64,000 nt of DNA. It comes from Winogradskyella wandonensis. Its GTDB lineage: Bacteria > Bacteroidota > Bacteroidia > Flavobacteriales > Flavobacteriaceae. The stretch spans positions 248,001 through 312,000 of the forward strand of contig NZ_SMGI01000002.1 of assembly GCF_004346845.1 (NCBI RefSeq), in the 5' to 3' direction. A model generated the notes under the pieces. The model was not told where the DNA came from and searched no databases. It saw nothing but the letters and a program-made list of their open reading frames with translations. Of the stretch, positions 1 through 8,484 are shown piece by piece (position 1 is the stretch's first letter; each line of letters begins with the position of its first letter). A program made the position numbers and the translations under genes.

Positions 1-1003
1 TGCTATAATAATTTTTTATGATTGGCTCTACTGGTTTATTTTGTGGTGTAAATTGGTTGTTGTCTTTGCCACCAACCTTGTCGTAGTTTATAAACCATTT
101 CCAAATAAAACCACCTGCAAACCAGTCTTCGTGCCAAAAGGTTTCGTACAAGGCTTTTGTTGTATTGACTTGAGCTTCTAGATTAACTTTAGTCATACTT
201 CTGTCGAATTTCCAAGGTTCTTTACCTGAGTAATCTACACTTCGGTAACCGTACTCCGTAAAAAGTATGGGTTTTTGGTAGGTGTCTGAATAACTTTTAA
301 TTACTGGCTTATGCTTTTGCCAGCCTTCCATACTTTTTTCGAAAGATGGGGTTTGCTCATCGCTTACAGGAAAATAGGCATCAATACCTATAAAATCTAA
401 CTTATTCCAAAAAGGGGTACGCTTGTACTCGTCCCAGTTTGCAGCATACGTTAGTTTTCCTTTATAAATTTTCTTTATCTCATCAATAAGGTTATTCCAG
501 TAGTCTGGTCGCTTTGCGATGAAATTTTCGAGTTCAGTGCCTATACAAAGAATTTCTGCATTAATTTCTTGCGCTAAATCGGCATATTCTAAAATAAAAC
601 TGGTGTAAGATTCTTCCAATTTTCTCCAATCTTCCTCAGAAGTCATGTTAAGGAACCCTGTAAATTCTCCTCGTCGAATCCAAATTTGAGGTTTCACCAT
701 AATTTTAATATTCTGCTTACGTAACTCTTCAGAATATTGCTTTGCGCCTGCTCGTGTCTCACCAAACCATTGACGTTCGGTATTATGAATAATCTCTGGG
801 CTATTTAAACCTCTAATAAACCCAAAAGGCATTACCGCAGCGAAATTTGCATTGATTTTTGTAACCAATGGCTTAGTGTGTGTCTCATCGACAGGGATAC
901 CGTAAGCGACAAAACTTGCACCATTAATTTTCTTGTTCTGACTTAGGCAAGACGAAAGTATTATAGCACAAACAAAACAAATTAGGAGCTTAACTCTATT
1001 CAT
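1..1003 (-). CDS. glycoside hydrolase (GH113-like) lipoprotein, C-terminus cut by window edge
   Basis: Translating the minus strand from the ATG at 1003 gives an open frame that runs off the left edge (about 334 codons, no stop). A lipoprotein signal with lipobox L-S-S-C places the acylated cysteine at residue 19. The rest resembles a TIM-barrel glycosidase of the GH113 / GTA TIM-barrel type. GTELENF holds Glu157 as candidate acid/base, and FTEYGYRS holds Glu250 as candidate nucleophile. Aromatic motifs (PQIWIRRGEF, FIWKWF) would line a sugar cleft. By family the substrate could be a beta-mannan-like glycan, but this cannot be fixed from sequence alone. It would be anchored in the outer or inner membrane and face the periplasm or outside. 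The next gene upstream on the same strand ends 34 bases away. Confidence 0.78.
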   Translation of the reverse strand, partial: MNRVKLLICFVCAIILSSCLSQNKKINGASFVAYGIPVDETHTKPLVTKINANFAAVMPFGFIRGLNSPEIIHNTERQWFGETRAGAKQYSEELRKQNIKIMVKPQIWIRRGEFTGFLNMTSEEDWRKLEESYTSFILEYADLAQEINAEILCIGTELENFIAKRPDYWNNLIDEIKKIYKGKLTYAANWDEYKRTPFWNKLDFIGIDAYFPVSDEQTPSFEKSMEGWQKHKPVIKSYSDTYQKPILFTEYGYRSVDYSGKEPWKFDRSMTKVNLEAQVNTTKALYETFWHEDWFAGGFIWKWFINYDKVGGKDNNQFTPQNKPVEPIIKNYYS

Positions 1004-1037
1004 TACACGAATTTTAGCTCCTAAAATAAATATATAT

Positions 1038-1934
1038 TTAAAACAAAGCTCTTAAACCTATATTAAAAGTTTGACCTAAACCTGTGTCGTTTCCTCTTAC
1101 AAAGTTTGAATACAAGAATTCTACATTCAATTCGTCAGACAATTGATACTTTGCTCCAGCTCCAAGAATGGATGCGTCTTGACTAAAATCGTTAAAGCCT
1201 TGGTCGTTGCCTCCAAAAGAAATTAATTGTAAATGTTGTACAAACCCTAAAACTGTAAACCTAGAACTTGGAAAATAACTCAAAAATACACCTGGCGTTA
1301 AGCGCAAACTATTGTAGGCAAAACTATCTTGTTCACCAAAATTGTATTCTGTATTAAGCTCTGTAAAAAACTGCCAATCGCCGCCAGTAAAACTATAATC
1401 ATAGAAAAAGCGATTCTGAAAAATAAAGCCATCTTGGTCTAAAAATACGCCGTCCTCAGTTTCATTATCAATCAACGGAATGTGAAAAGCAGTCTGAATT
1501 GTAAAATTAGACACACTTTTTATAGGATTGAACTTTATGGCCGGTGCAAAAGATGTAAAACCAGAACGAGCCGTTCCGCGTTCGCCATCAAAAGAAAATA
1601 CATCTATGGCATCTCTTCCGCCAATGGCGTTAGAGCGAAATTCTAATAGCAATCCAATATTAACTCTATTACTTTCAGAAATTCCAGTAAAAATATCTAA
1701 AGTCGATGTAAAAAATGTTTGACGAGGAATGTCTTGTTTATCACCATTCGGACCAAATAAATCTGTAGTTTCTGTGTAAAGATTATTAAACCACTTTATA
1801 TCCCATTGTCCTTTTTTTAATAAAATTGAAGGTGTATATTCTTGAATTACACTTTTACTAGTTTCTTCATCTTCTTGAGAAAATCCTGTAAAACTCATAG
1901 CAATTGCAATTGCTGCGATAATAAATTTTTCCAT
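1038..1934 (-). CDS. putative outer-membrane beta-barrel protein
   Basis: 298 residues with a clear N-terminal signal peptide (MEKFIIAAIAIAMSFTGFSQ, cleavage about residue 19). The mature part has alternating aromatic strands (FFYDYSF, WQFFTEL, VFLSYFP) and ends in a C-terminal Phe (LRALF), as in outer-membrane barrels. I recognise no enzymatic motif. Similar flavobacterial proteins are annotated as hypothetical or as transporter-like barrels. It lies between the lipoprotein hydrolase and the DUF547 gene on the same strand, 63 bases downstream of the latter, so the three may be co-transcribed. Function is unknown. Confidence 0.6.
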   Translation of the reverse strand: MEKFIIAAIAIAMSFTGFSQEDEETSKSVIQEYTPSILLKKGQWDIKWFNNLYTETTDLFGPNGDKQDIPRQTFFTSTLDIFTGISESNRVNIGLLLEFRSNAIGGRDAIDVFSFDGERGTARSGFTSFAPAIKFNPIKSVSNFTIQTAFHIPLIDNETEDGVFLDQDGFIFQNRFFYDYSFTGGDWQFFTELNTEYNFGEQDSFAYNSLRLTPGVFLSYFPSSRFTVLGFVQHLQLISFGGNDQGFNDFSQDASILGAGAKYQLSDELNVEFLYSNFVRGNDTGLGQTFNIGLRALF

Positions 1935-1997
1935 GTTTGTTTGGTTTGAAAATCCCTTTTTTGGAATTTAATTTGACTTGTTAGTGGTAATAATATG

Positions 1998-2702
1998 TTA
2001 TTGTTTGTTTAAATTCCAGTTGTAATCAAAGTAACTCAGCTTTGCTTTGTCTGAAACTTTTTCGGTTCGGTATTTATTTATAAAGTCGATTTCTGTAGTG
2101 CCATTCATGGTAAAATCTTCTTTATACCATTCCATAATTTTTGAAGCTGAAACTTTGTTTTTTTTCACTTTTAGGAAACTTCCATTGATAGCTTTTTTTG
2201 TTTGCGCTTCTAATTGTGCATCTAAAGTGCTCGGCAAATACGCTTTGCTGATTAATGGCGGACAGCCAACAGCACCGCAGACTAAAACAAAGTGAAATCT
2301 TGGGTCTTTAAATTTTGGACGTAACAGCTTGTGCTCAATATCATTTAGTGTTATCTGTTTTCCAGCTAAACTATAAGTTGTCTTATCAAAAAAACCTTTG
2401 TTATCTAATGGCGAGTTTGTTGGGTAATTATCAATTATACCTTTAATGACTGAAAGATTATAAGCGTTTATCCAAAAGGCTTGGTAGTTTTTAGCGTCGC
2501 TTTCACTAACAGAAATCGTTTCGGCATTTGCCAAAAGCGCATTTAGTTTTTCCGGATTTTTATGGATGTCGTCATAAGCCACTTTTCCATTTTTTACGTA
2601 GTCCTTAAGGAACTCATCAGCACCTTTAAAAAAAGTATCTAAGTTTTGCGCTTGCAGATTTACTCCAATAATTGTTATAAATATGAAGAAGAATTTTTTC
2701 AT
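1998..2702 (-). CDS. secreted DUF547 domain protein
   Basis: 234 residues from the ATG at 2702. An in-frame TTG at 2711 would add three residues but is unlikely, because MKKFFFIF at 2702 begins a standard signal peptide ending in LQAQ. The mature protein is a DUF547 domain: FWINAYNLSVIKGII, the core HFVLVCGAVGCPPL with its invariant Cys, and a final YKEDF segment. DUF547 proteins are related in fold to papain/transglutaminase-like proteins, and their biochemical role is not established. The neighbours on this strand are envelope proteins, which fits a periplasmic location. Confidence 0.85.
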   Translation of the reverse strand: MKKFFFIFITIIGVNLQAQNLDTFFKGADEFLKDYVKNGKVAYDDIHKNPEKLNALLANAETISVSESDAKNYQAFWINAYNLSVIKGIIDNYPTNSPLDNKGFFDKTTYSLAGKQITLNDIEHKLLRPKFKDPRFHFVLVCGAVGCPPLISKAYLPSTLDAQLEAQTKKAINGSFLKVKKNKVSASKIMEWYKEDFTMNGTTEIDFINKYRTEKVSDKAKLSYFDYNWNLNKQ

Positions 2703-2904
2703 GATATACAAAGTGTAAATTTGTTATAATGGCTCTTCTGTCGATGTTAACTCTTTGTTCTTACATAAATTTTCAAAGAATTTTCGTGTCTCATTTTATC
2801 TTAAATCCTTACAAACTTTTACTATTTAAACTCTTTCTAAATTAAACCTAAAGTTTAAGTTATTACCTTTAGGTGCGACTCACCAACCACTAACAACCAA
2901 TTAT

Positions 2905-4209
2905 ATGGAACATATCGTTATTATCGGAAATGGCATTTCTGGCGTAACCGCTGCAAGACATATCCGTAAACTTTCTGACAAGACAATCACCATAGTTTCT
3001 GCTGAAACAGATTACTTCTTCTCTCGTACTGCTTTGATGTATGTCTATATGGGACATATGAAGTTTGAACATACCCAACCCTACGAGAACTGGTTTTGGG
3101 AGAAAAACAGAATAGACCTTAAAAAGGGTTATGTAAAAACGATTGAAACAAAATCGAAGACTTTACATTTTGCCGACGGCGATACATTGCAATACGATAA
3201 GTTAATCATTGCTACTGGAAGTAAGCCCAATAAATTTGGCTGGCCAGGACAAGACCTTGATGGTGTTATGGGCATGTATCACAAACAAGATTTAGACAAT
3301 CTTGAAAAGCATGCACCAAGCAATGACGTTTGCAAACATGCTGTGATTGTTGGAGGCGGTTTAATTGGAATTGAATTGGCAGAAATGCTTAATTCTAGAA
3401 GTATCCCTGTAACGTTTTTAGTGCGCGAAGACAGCTTTTGGAATGGCGTTTTACCATCTGGTGAAAGCGAGATGATTAATAGACACATTAAAAAACATCA
3501 TATAGATTTACGCTTATCCACTAATCTTCGAGAAATAAAAGCAGATGAAAATGGTAAGGTAAAATCAGTGATTATCGAAGAAACTGGTGAAGAAATTCCA
3601 TGTAATGTCGTTGGTCTTACCGCGGGTGTATCGCCAAATATCGATTTTTTAAAAGGCTCTGACATTGAAGTCGGACGTGGCGTAAAAGTAAATCGTTTTT
3701 TAGAAACTAACATTAAAGACGTTTATGCCATTGGCGATTGTGCCGAACAACGTGAAGCTATTGGAAACAGAAGACCAATTGAAGCTGTTTGGTACACTGG
3801 CCGTATGATGGGCGAAACCTTAGCTCAGACCATTTGTGGAAACCGTATTGAATACAAACCAGGACATTGGTTTAATTCTGCAAAGTTTATGGATATAGAA
3901 TACCAAACTTACGGTTGGGTATTTAGTGAAAGAAACAAGCAAGATTATGAGCAACATTTCCATTGGAAACACAAAGACGATACCAAATGCATTACTGTAG
4001 CTTACCATAAAGACACTAATAAATTTTTAGGCATCAACACCTTTGGTATTCGTATGCGTCATGAGGTTTTTGACCGTTGGCTTACCGAAGAGCGTGATGT
4101 AGATTATGTTATGAAAAATCTACAGGAAGCCAACTTCGACCCAGAATTTTATAGTCATTACGAAGCTGAAATTCTTTCAGCATACAACAACACATTACAA
4201 ACCACTTAA
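2905..4209 (+). CDS. FAD/NAD(P)-dependent oxidoreductase
   Basis: 434 residues, starting at the ATG after a gene-free divergent spacer. An N-terminal Rossmann motif, IIGNGISGVTAARHI (GxGxxG at residues 8-13), binds FAD. A second motif, VIVGGGLIGIELAEML (near 150), fits NAD(P)H. DVYAIGDCAE (near 273) is the C-terminal FAD-contact motif of the pyridine nucleotide-disulphide reductase class. There is no CxxxxC redox disulphide, so it resembles the nitrite-reductase/rubredoxin-reductase-like branch. The next gene, a membrane polyferredoxin, starts three bases after the stop. This suggests that the pair moves electrons between NAD(P)H and a membrane Fe-S carrier. The physiological partner is not known. 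Confidence 0.88.
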   Translation: MEHIVIIGNGISGVTAARHIRKLSDKTITIVSAETDYFFSRTALMYVYMGHMKFEHTQPYENWFWEKNRIDLKKGYVKTIETKSKTLHFADGDTLQYDKLIIATGSKPNKFGWPGQDLDGVMGMYHKQDLDNLEKHAPSNDVCKHAVIVGGGLIGIELAEMLNSRSIPVTFLVREDSFWNGVLPSGESEMINRHIKKHHIDLRLSTNLREIKADENGKVKSVIIEETGEEIPCNVVGLTAGVSPNIDFLKGSDIEVGRGVKVNRFLETNIKDVYAIGDCAEQREAIGNRRPIEAVWYTGRMMGETLAQTICGNRIEYKPGHWFNSAKFMDIEYQTYGWVFSERNKQDYEQHFHWKHKDDTKCITVAYHKDTNKFLGINTFGIRMRHEVFDRWLTEERDVDYVMKNLQEANFDPEFYSHYEAEILSAYNNTLQTT

Positions 4210-4211
4210 CC

Positions 4212-5846
4212 ATGAGTAATAAAATAAATCACAGTATGTCTTTGGCAAAACCAGACGCTCTGGGCATTACTACTAAACAAAAAGTCGCTTTAGCTGTAGG
4301 TATTGTTGGCTTATTTATATTAACCTTAGCCTTATTTAATACTAATTTTCCTAATGAAGGACTCTCTTTAACAGCCGCTTTAGGATTAATTGCTATTGGA
4401 GTAATCATGTATTCTAGAGAGGCTTATCTCACCAAATTAGAAGGCATTAAAAATGATGGCCAATGGTTTAAGTCCGTTTCGTCACGCGGTTTTTGGGGAT
4501 GGGTTCTTGGGGTTATTTTAACTACATTTTATGTTGTACTGTATTTCTATCCTAAATATTTGGGTTTAGGCCAAGGCGTTGATGGCTCTAACAATGGACT
4601 AATAGCCTTATTCGACCCATTAAGCCAACTGCTTTCTGGCCGAAATGCGAGTCAATGGTTTGTTTATGGCACCTTATATACCGTAGCTATTTTAGCTTTT
4701 GGATATAAATTTATTCTAAAATACCGCCATAACCGTTATCAACAAATTCGTACGGTTTCTGTGATGTTTTTTCAATTAGGCTTTGCCTTCTTGATTCCAG
4801 AATTTATGTATGTAATGAATAATGATTTACCATATTATGATTTAAAAAGTGTATGGCCATTAAACTATTATCTTTTCGATGAGTGGTCGGTAAATGCCTT
4901 TTTGTCTAATGGTACCATCGGTTTAGCTTTAATTATTTTTGGTATTCTATCTATTTTCGTTATTACACCAATATTAACTTATAAGTTTGGGAAACGCTGG
5001 TATTGTTCTTGGGTTTGTGGTTGTGGTGGCCTAGCCGAAACTGCTGGTGATTCCTTTAGGCATTTATCCTCGAAAAAACTATCTGCTTGGAAATTAGAAC
5101 GTTGGCTAATCCATACTGTATTGGTATTTGCAGTTGTAATGACAGTCGCCATGGTATCAACTTACTTAGGTTATGATAAGAATGATTTTTGGCTAACAAA
5201 AAAGATATTCATATTACTTTCTGGAATATTCTTAACTATGGTTTATATCTTAGTTATGATTTTTAAAAGAAATTCTTTTCCTAGAAAAACTATCATAAGT
5301 GCTAGTATTTGCTTTGGGGTTGTCATTGCTTTCTTTACGACAATGTACTTTGTAGACATAAGCCAAATAAGGATTAATGCTAAGTATTTTTCTTTTGGTT
5401 TAAATGAAAATACTTATAGTTTAAATGGAGCTTTAAGAACGTTTTATGGCTTTGGAATTGGCTCAATATTTTCAGGAGTCATTGGTACCGGATTTTACCC
5501 AATTTTAGGAAGTCGTGCTTGGTGTCGTTTTGGATGTCCTATGGCAGCAATTTTAGGTTTTCAGCAGCGTTTATTTTCAAAATTCAGAATTACAACAAAT
5601 GGCGGTCAGTGTATCTCTTGTGGTAACTGCTCTAACAGTTGTGAAATGGGAATCGATGTCCGCCATTATGCCCAAAAAGGCGAAAACATTGTACGCTCAA
5701 GCTGTGTAGGTTGTGGCATCTGTTCGGCTGTTTGTCCTCGCGGTGTTCTTAAATTAGAAAACGACTCAATGAAAGGACGTATTAATCCTACTGAAATTCT
5801 TTTGGGTAACGATGTTGATTTAATGGAGCTTGTAAATCAAAAGTAA
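4212..5846 (+). CDS. membrane 4Fe-4S polyferredoxin (NapH/CcoG-like)
   Basis: 544 residues with about ten hydrophobic segments. Four cysteine clusters are visible: CSWVCGCGG near 265, CRFGCP near 436, CISCGNCSNSC near 467 (followed by EMG, not the usual CP) and CVGCGICSAVCP near 498. The last two form a bis-[4Fe-4S] ferredoxin domain; the first two are the membrane-face motifs of NapH/NosR/CcoG relatives. It is longer than typical NapH because of extra N-terminal transmembrane helices. It lies three bases downstream of the flavoprotein gene and overlaps the next start (TAATG). The likely role is electron transfer across or along the inner membrane. The electron acceptor is not evident. Confidence 0.88.
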   Translation: MSNKINHSMSLAKPDALGITTKQKVALAVGIVGLFILTLALFNTNFPNEGLSLTAALGLIAIGVIMYSREAYLTKLEGIKNDGQWFKSVSSRGFWGWVLGVILTTFYVVLYFYPKYLGLGQGVDGSNNGLIALFDPLSQLLSGRNASQWFVYGTLYTVAILAFGYKFILKYRHNRYQQIRTVSVMFFQLGFAFLIPEFMYVMNNDLPYYDLKSVWPLNYYLFDEWSVNAFLSNGTIGLALIIFGILSIFVITPILTYKFGKRWYCSWVCGCGGLAETAGDSFRHLSSKKLSAWKLERWLIHTVLVFAVVMTVAMVSTYLGYDKNDFWLTKKIFILLSGIFLTMVYILVMIFKRNSFPRKTIISASICFGVVIAFFTTMYFVDISQIRINAKYFSFGLNENTYSLNGALRTFYGFGIGSIFSGVIGTGFYPILGSRAWCRFGCPMAAILGFQQRLFSKFRITTNGGQCISCGNCSNSCEMGIDVRHYAQKGENIVRSSCVGCGICSAVCPRGVLKLENDSMKGRINPTEILLGNDVDLMELVNQK

Positions 5847-6244
5847 TGCGCTTCTTAGTTTTTTTATTACTTATCAGTAGTTTTGCAAATGCACAAAAGA
5901 GTTATCAGAAAAATTATTTTGAAAATGGCAAATTAGAATCTGCTGGTTGGATTATTAAAGGAGAAAAAACAGAGTATTGGCGCTTTTATCACTCTAATGG
6001 TAAATTGAAAGAAGAAGGCCATTATAAAGCTGGCGAAAAGGTTAATTGGTGGATTTTTTATGATATTCATGGAAAAGTGAACCATAAATGTCAATTAAAA
6101 GATGGTAAGAAAAATGGTTATTGCTTAATGTATAAAAACCAAAAATTGATATCCGCAGTAAAATACTCCTTAGGCAAAAAAATTAAACAATGGACCGATT
6201 TTAGGTCCTTTAAAAAAGAAAATAGACTAAGAGACCTTCAATGA
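5846..6244 (+). CDS. secreted YwqK/MORN-repeat-like protein
   Basis: 132 residues; the start ATG overlaps the stop of the polyferredoxin gene (TAATG). There is a short signal peptide (MRFLVFLLLISSFANAQ). It is followed by three repeats of about 22 residues of the MORN_2/YwqK kind: YFENGKLESAGW, YHSNGKLKEEGHY and YDIHGKVNHKCQ, each with the G-K-x-x-G pattern. Such repeats form beta-hairpins. They occur in secreted proteins and in some toxin-antitoxin-like systems, but no toxin gene is adjacent here. It ends in an ATGA overlap with the glycosyltransferase that follows, so it is translationally coupled on both sides. Function is unknown. Confidence 0.65.
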   Translation: MRFLVFLLLISSFANAQKSYQKNYFENGKLESAGWIIKGEKTEYWRFYHSNGKLKEEGHYKAGEKVNWWIFYDIHGKVNHKCQLKDGKKNGYCLMYKNQKLISAVKYSLGKKIKQWTDFRSFKKENRLRDLQ

Positions 6245-6969
6245 AAAAAAACCATGCTGAGCGCAGCCTAAGTATCAAAGTTATTATTCCTGCTTATAAC
6301 GAAGAAGAATCTATCCCTCTAGTCATTGCAGACATCCCAAAAATTGTTGACGAAATTATCGTTGTAAGCAACAATTCTACAGACAATACTGAAGCAAATG
6401 CTAAAAACGCAGGTGCAACAGTATTAGTTGAAAACAGAAAAGGTTACGGTTATGCCTGTCTAAAAGGTATGTCGTATATCGCCTCCGCTTCGCTCAATAA
6501 CCAGACAAAGCGACCAGATATTATTGTTTTTTTGGATGGCGATTACAGTGACTATCCAGAAGAGCTTACAAAAATTGTCGCGCCAATAATAGACGACAAT
6601 ATCGATTTTGTTATTGGAGCAAGAGACAAAAATTTACGCGAAGCTGGCAGCATGACTGGACCGCAAATTTTTGGAAATTGGCTTGCAACCTCGTTAATGA
6701 AACTATTTTTTCGTTCTACTTTTACAGACCTTGGACCATTTAGAGCGATAAAATATGACAAACTTTTAGCACTAGACATGGAAGACAAAACCTATGGTTG
6801 GACTGTAGAGATGCAACTTAAAGTTTTAAAGAAAAAGTTTAGTTACAGAGAAATACCAGTTAATTACAGAAACAGAATAGGCGTCTCAAAAGTTTCAGGA
6901 ACGGTAAAAGGTGCTATATTTGCAGGCGTTAAAATCCTAACATGGATTTTTAAATATAGCTTTAAATAA
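6241..6969 (+). CDS. family 2 glycosyltransferase (dolichyl/undecaprenyl-phosphate mannosyltransferase-like)
   Basis: 242 residues, GT-A fold. The core starts at residue 12 (IKVIIPAYNEEESI) and has the nucleotide-sugar motif FLDGDYSDYPEE (Asp98-x-Asp100). The C-terminal half resembles DPM1/GtrB enzymes that load a sugar onto polyprenyl phosphate: PFRAIKYDKL, YGWTVEMQLK, REIPVNYRNRIGVSKVSG. The start overlaps the previous stop as ATGA, and no other Met occurs before the fold begins. Residues 4-11 (NHAERSLS) are encoded by what looks like a copy of the dispersed repeat seen elsewhere in the window, so the normal N-terminus was probably shorter. The stop overlaps the next start. Confidence 0.88.
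   Translation: MKKNHAERSLSIKVIIPAYNEEESIPLVIADIPKIVDEIIVVSNNSTDNTEANAKNAGATVLVENRKGYGYACLKGMSYIASASLNNQTKRPDIIVFLDGDYSDYPEELTKIVAPIIDDNIDFVIGARDKNLREAGSMTGPQIFGNWLATSLMKLFFRSTFTDLGPFRAIKYDKLLALDMEDKTYGWTVEMQLKVLKKKFSYREIPVNYRNRIGVSKVSGTVKGAIFAGVKILTWIFKYSFK
6253..6272 (+). repeat. dispersed palindromic repeat inside glycosyltransferase start
   Basis: CATGCTGAGCGCAGCCTAAG matches the family seen at 10204-10229 (reverse orientation), 16984-17003 and 34811-34833. Here it is read as codons 5-11 of the glycosyltransferase, ahead of the conserved IKVIIPAYNEE. Confidence 0.5.
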
Positions 6970-8459
6970 TGTTTTTAGAATACACCATAATCGTTATTTA
7001 CACGATTGCCATCATACTTATTTTTATGTATGCTTTGGCGCAATTAAACTTGCTTTATAATTACCTGTCTTCAAAAAAGAAAACTGATAATTCTGAGAAA
7101 TTCGATTTTTCTAATCCAGATGAAATTCCTTTCGTAACCATTCAGCTTCCTGTATATAACGAAATGTACGTCATGGATAGACTTTTAGACAACATGGCTA
7201 AAATGGACTATCCAAAAGACAAATTGGAAATTCAGGTATTAGATGACTCTACAGATGAAACTGTTGAAAGTACTCGTGCCCATGTTGAGAAGTTGGCCGC
7301 TACTGGTTTAGACATTAAACATATTACAAGAACCGATAGAACCGGTTTTAAAGCTGGCGCATTAAAAGAGGGTTTAAAAATTGCTAAAGGCGAATTTATT
7401 GCAATTTTTGATGCTGACTTTTTACCACAACCAAATTGGCTAAAACGTACAGTACCTTATTTTAAAAATGAAAAAGTAGGTGTTGTGCAAACACGATGGG
7501 GACATATTAATAGAAATTACTCGTTGCTCACTAAAATCCAAGCGTTTGCTTTAGACGCACATTTTACGTTAGAACAAGTAGGGCGCAACAGTAAAGGCCA
7601 CTTTATAAACTTTAACGGAACAGCTGGTATTTGGCGAAAAACATGTATCATCGATGCTGGAAATTGGGAAGGTGATACGTTAACAGAGGATTTGGATTTG
7701 AGTTATCGTGCCCAACTAAAAAATTGGGAATTTAAGTATCTTGAAGATGTCGAGACACCAGCAGAGCTTCCAGTAGTTATTAGTGCGGCGCGTTCTCAAC
7801 AATTTAGATGGAATAAAGGTGGTGCGGAAAACTTTAGAAAAATGCTAAAACGCGTAATTACTTCTAAAAATATTTCTTTTAAAACAAAAATTCATGGTTT
7901 ACTGCACTTATTAAACAGCACCATGTTTTTAAGCATATTCACTGTTGCTATACTTAGTATTCCAATGTTGTATATTAAAAATGAATATGCACACCTAAGA
8001 AACTACTTTTACGTCATGAGTTTCTTTGTGACAAGCACTATAATCTTCTTTGTTTGCTATTGGTTTATGTATAGAAATATTTACGGAAGCGGTTTCAAAA
8101 AGTTCTTTAGTTACATTGGTATGTTTTTTACGTTTTTCTCGATTGCAATGGGCTTTTCTTTACATAATTCTATTGCGGTAATCGAAGGGCATATTGGTAA
8201 ACGAAGTGAATTTGTACGTACACCCAAATTTAACATTAGTACACTTAAAGATTCCTGGAAAGGCAATAAATACTTACGTAAAAAAATATCGCCTCATGTA
8301 ATTATCGAAGGTAGCCTAATGCTTTACTTTGGTTTTGGCTTATACAGTGCATTTGTGGTTGGCGACCAAGGTGGTGATTTTGGATTGTTTCCATTTCACT
8401 TAATGTTGTTTATTGGTTTCGGTTATGTATTTTTTAAATCTTTAAGTTCTAAAGCTTAA
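6969..8459 (+). CDS. processive-type family 2 glycosyltransferase (cellulose synthase-like)
   Basis: 496 residues. One N-terminal transmembrane helix (about 5-27) is followed by a cytoplasmic GT-A domain and three to four C-terminal transmembrane helices. All catalytic motifs of GT2 synthases are present: VLDDSTDE, FDADFLPQ (near 146-150), LTEDLDLSYR (near 237-243, catalytic base) and QQFRW (277-281). The QxxRW motif is typical of processive or membrane-embedded beta-glycosyltransferases such as CESA/CslA. The gene overlaps the preceding glycosyltransferase stop by one base. With its neighbours it suggests synthesis of a cell-surface glycan or glycolipid. The sugar is not predictable. Confidence 0.88.
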   Translation: MFLEYTIIVIYTIAIILIFMYALAQLNLLYNYLSSKKKTDNSEKFDFSNPDEIPFVTIQLPVYNEMYVMDRLLDNMAKMDYPKDKLEIQVLDDSTDETVESTRAHVEKLAATGLDIKHITRTDRTGFKAGALKEGLKIAKGEFIAIFDADFLPQPNWLKRTVPYFKNEKVGVVQTRWGHINRNYSLLTKIQAFALDAHFTLEQVGRNSKGHFINFNGTAGIWRKTCIIDAGNWEGDTLTEDLDLSYRAQLKNWEFKYLEDVETPAELPVVISAARSQQFRWNKGGAENFRKMLKRVITSKNISFKTKIHGLLHLLNSTMFLSIFTVAILSIPMLYIKNEYAHLRNYFYVMSFFVTSTIIFFVCYWFMYRNIYGSGFKKFFSYIGMFFTFFSIAMGFSLHNSIAVIEGHIGKRSEFVRTPKFNISTLKDSWKGNKYLRKKISPHVIIEGSLMLYFGFGLYSAFVVGDQGGDFGLFPFHLMLFIGFGYVFFKSLSSKA

Positions 8460-8484
8460 GATTTCTATGACATATCTTTAGCTT

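Noticed and set aside
1528-1722. Antisense ORFs of 60-160 codons throughout the window
   Set aside because: They lie opposite well-supported genes, have no recognisable domains, and reflect codon composition of the true strand. All such shadows were left out.
1998-2711. TTG start at 2711 for the DUF547 gene
   Set aside because: The ATG at 2702 begins a normal signal peptide; the same reasoning applies to TTG starts at 10520, 52607 and 58323.
5846-6244. Toxin-antitoxin locus at the YwqK-like gene
   Set aside because: MORN/YwqK-like repeats are sometimes labelled antitoxin, but no toxin gene is adjacent and this protein has a signal peptide.
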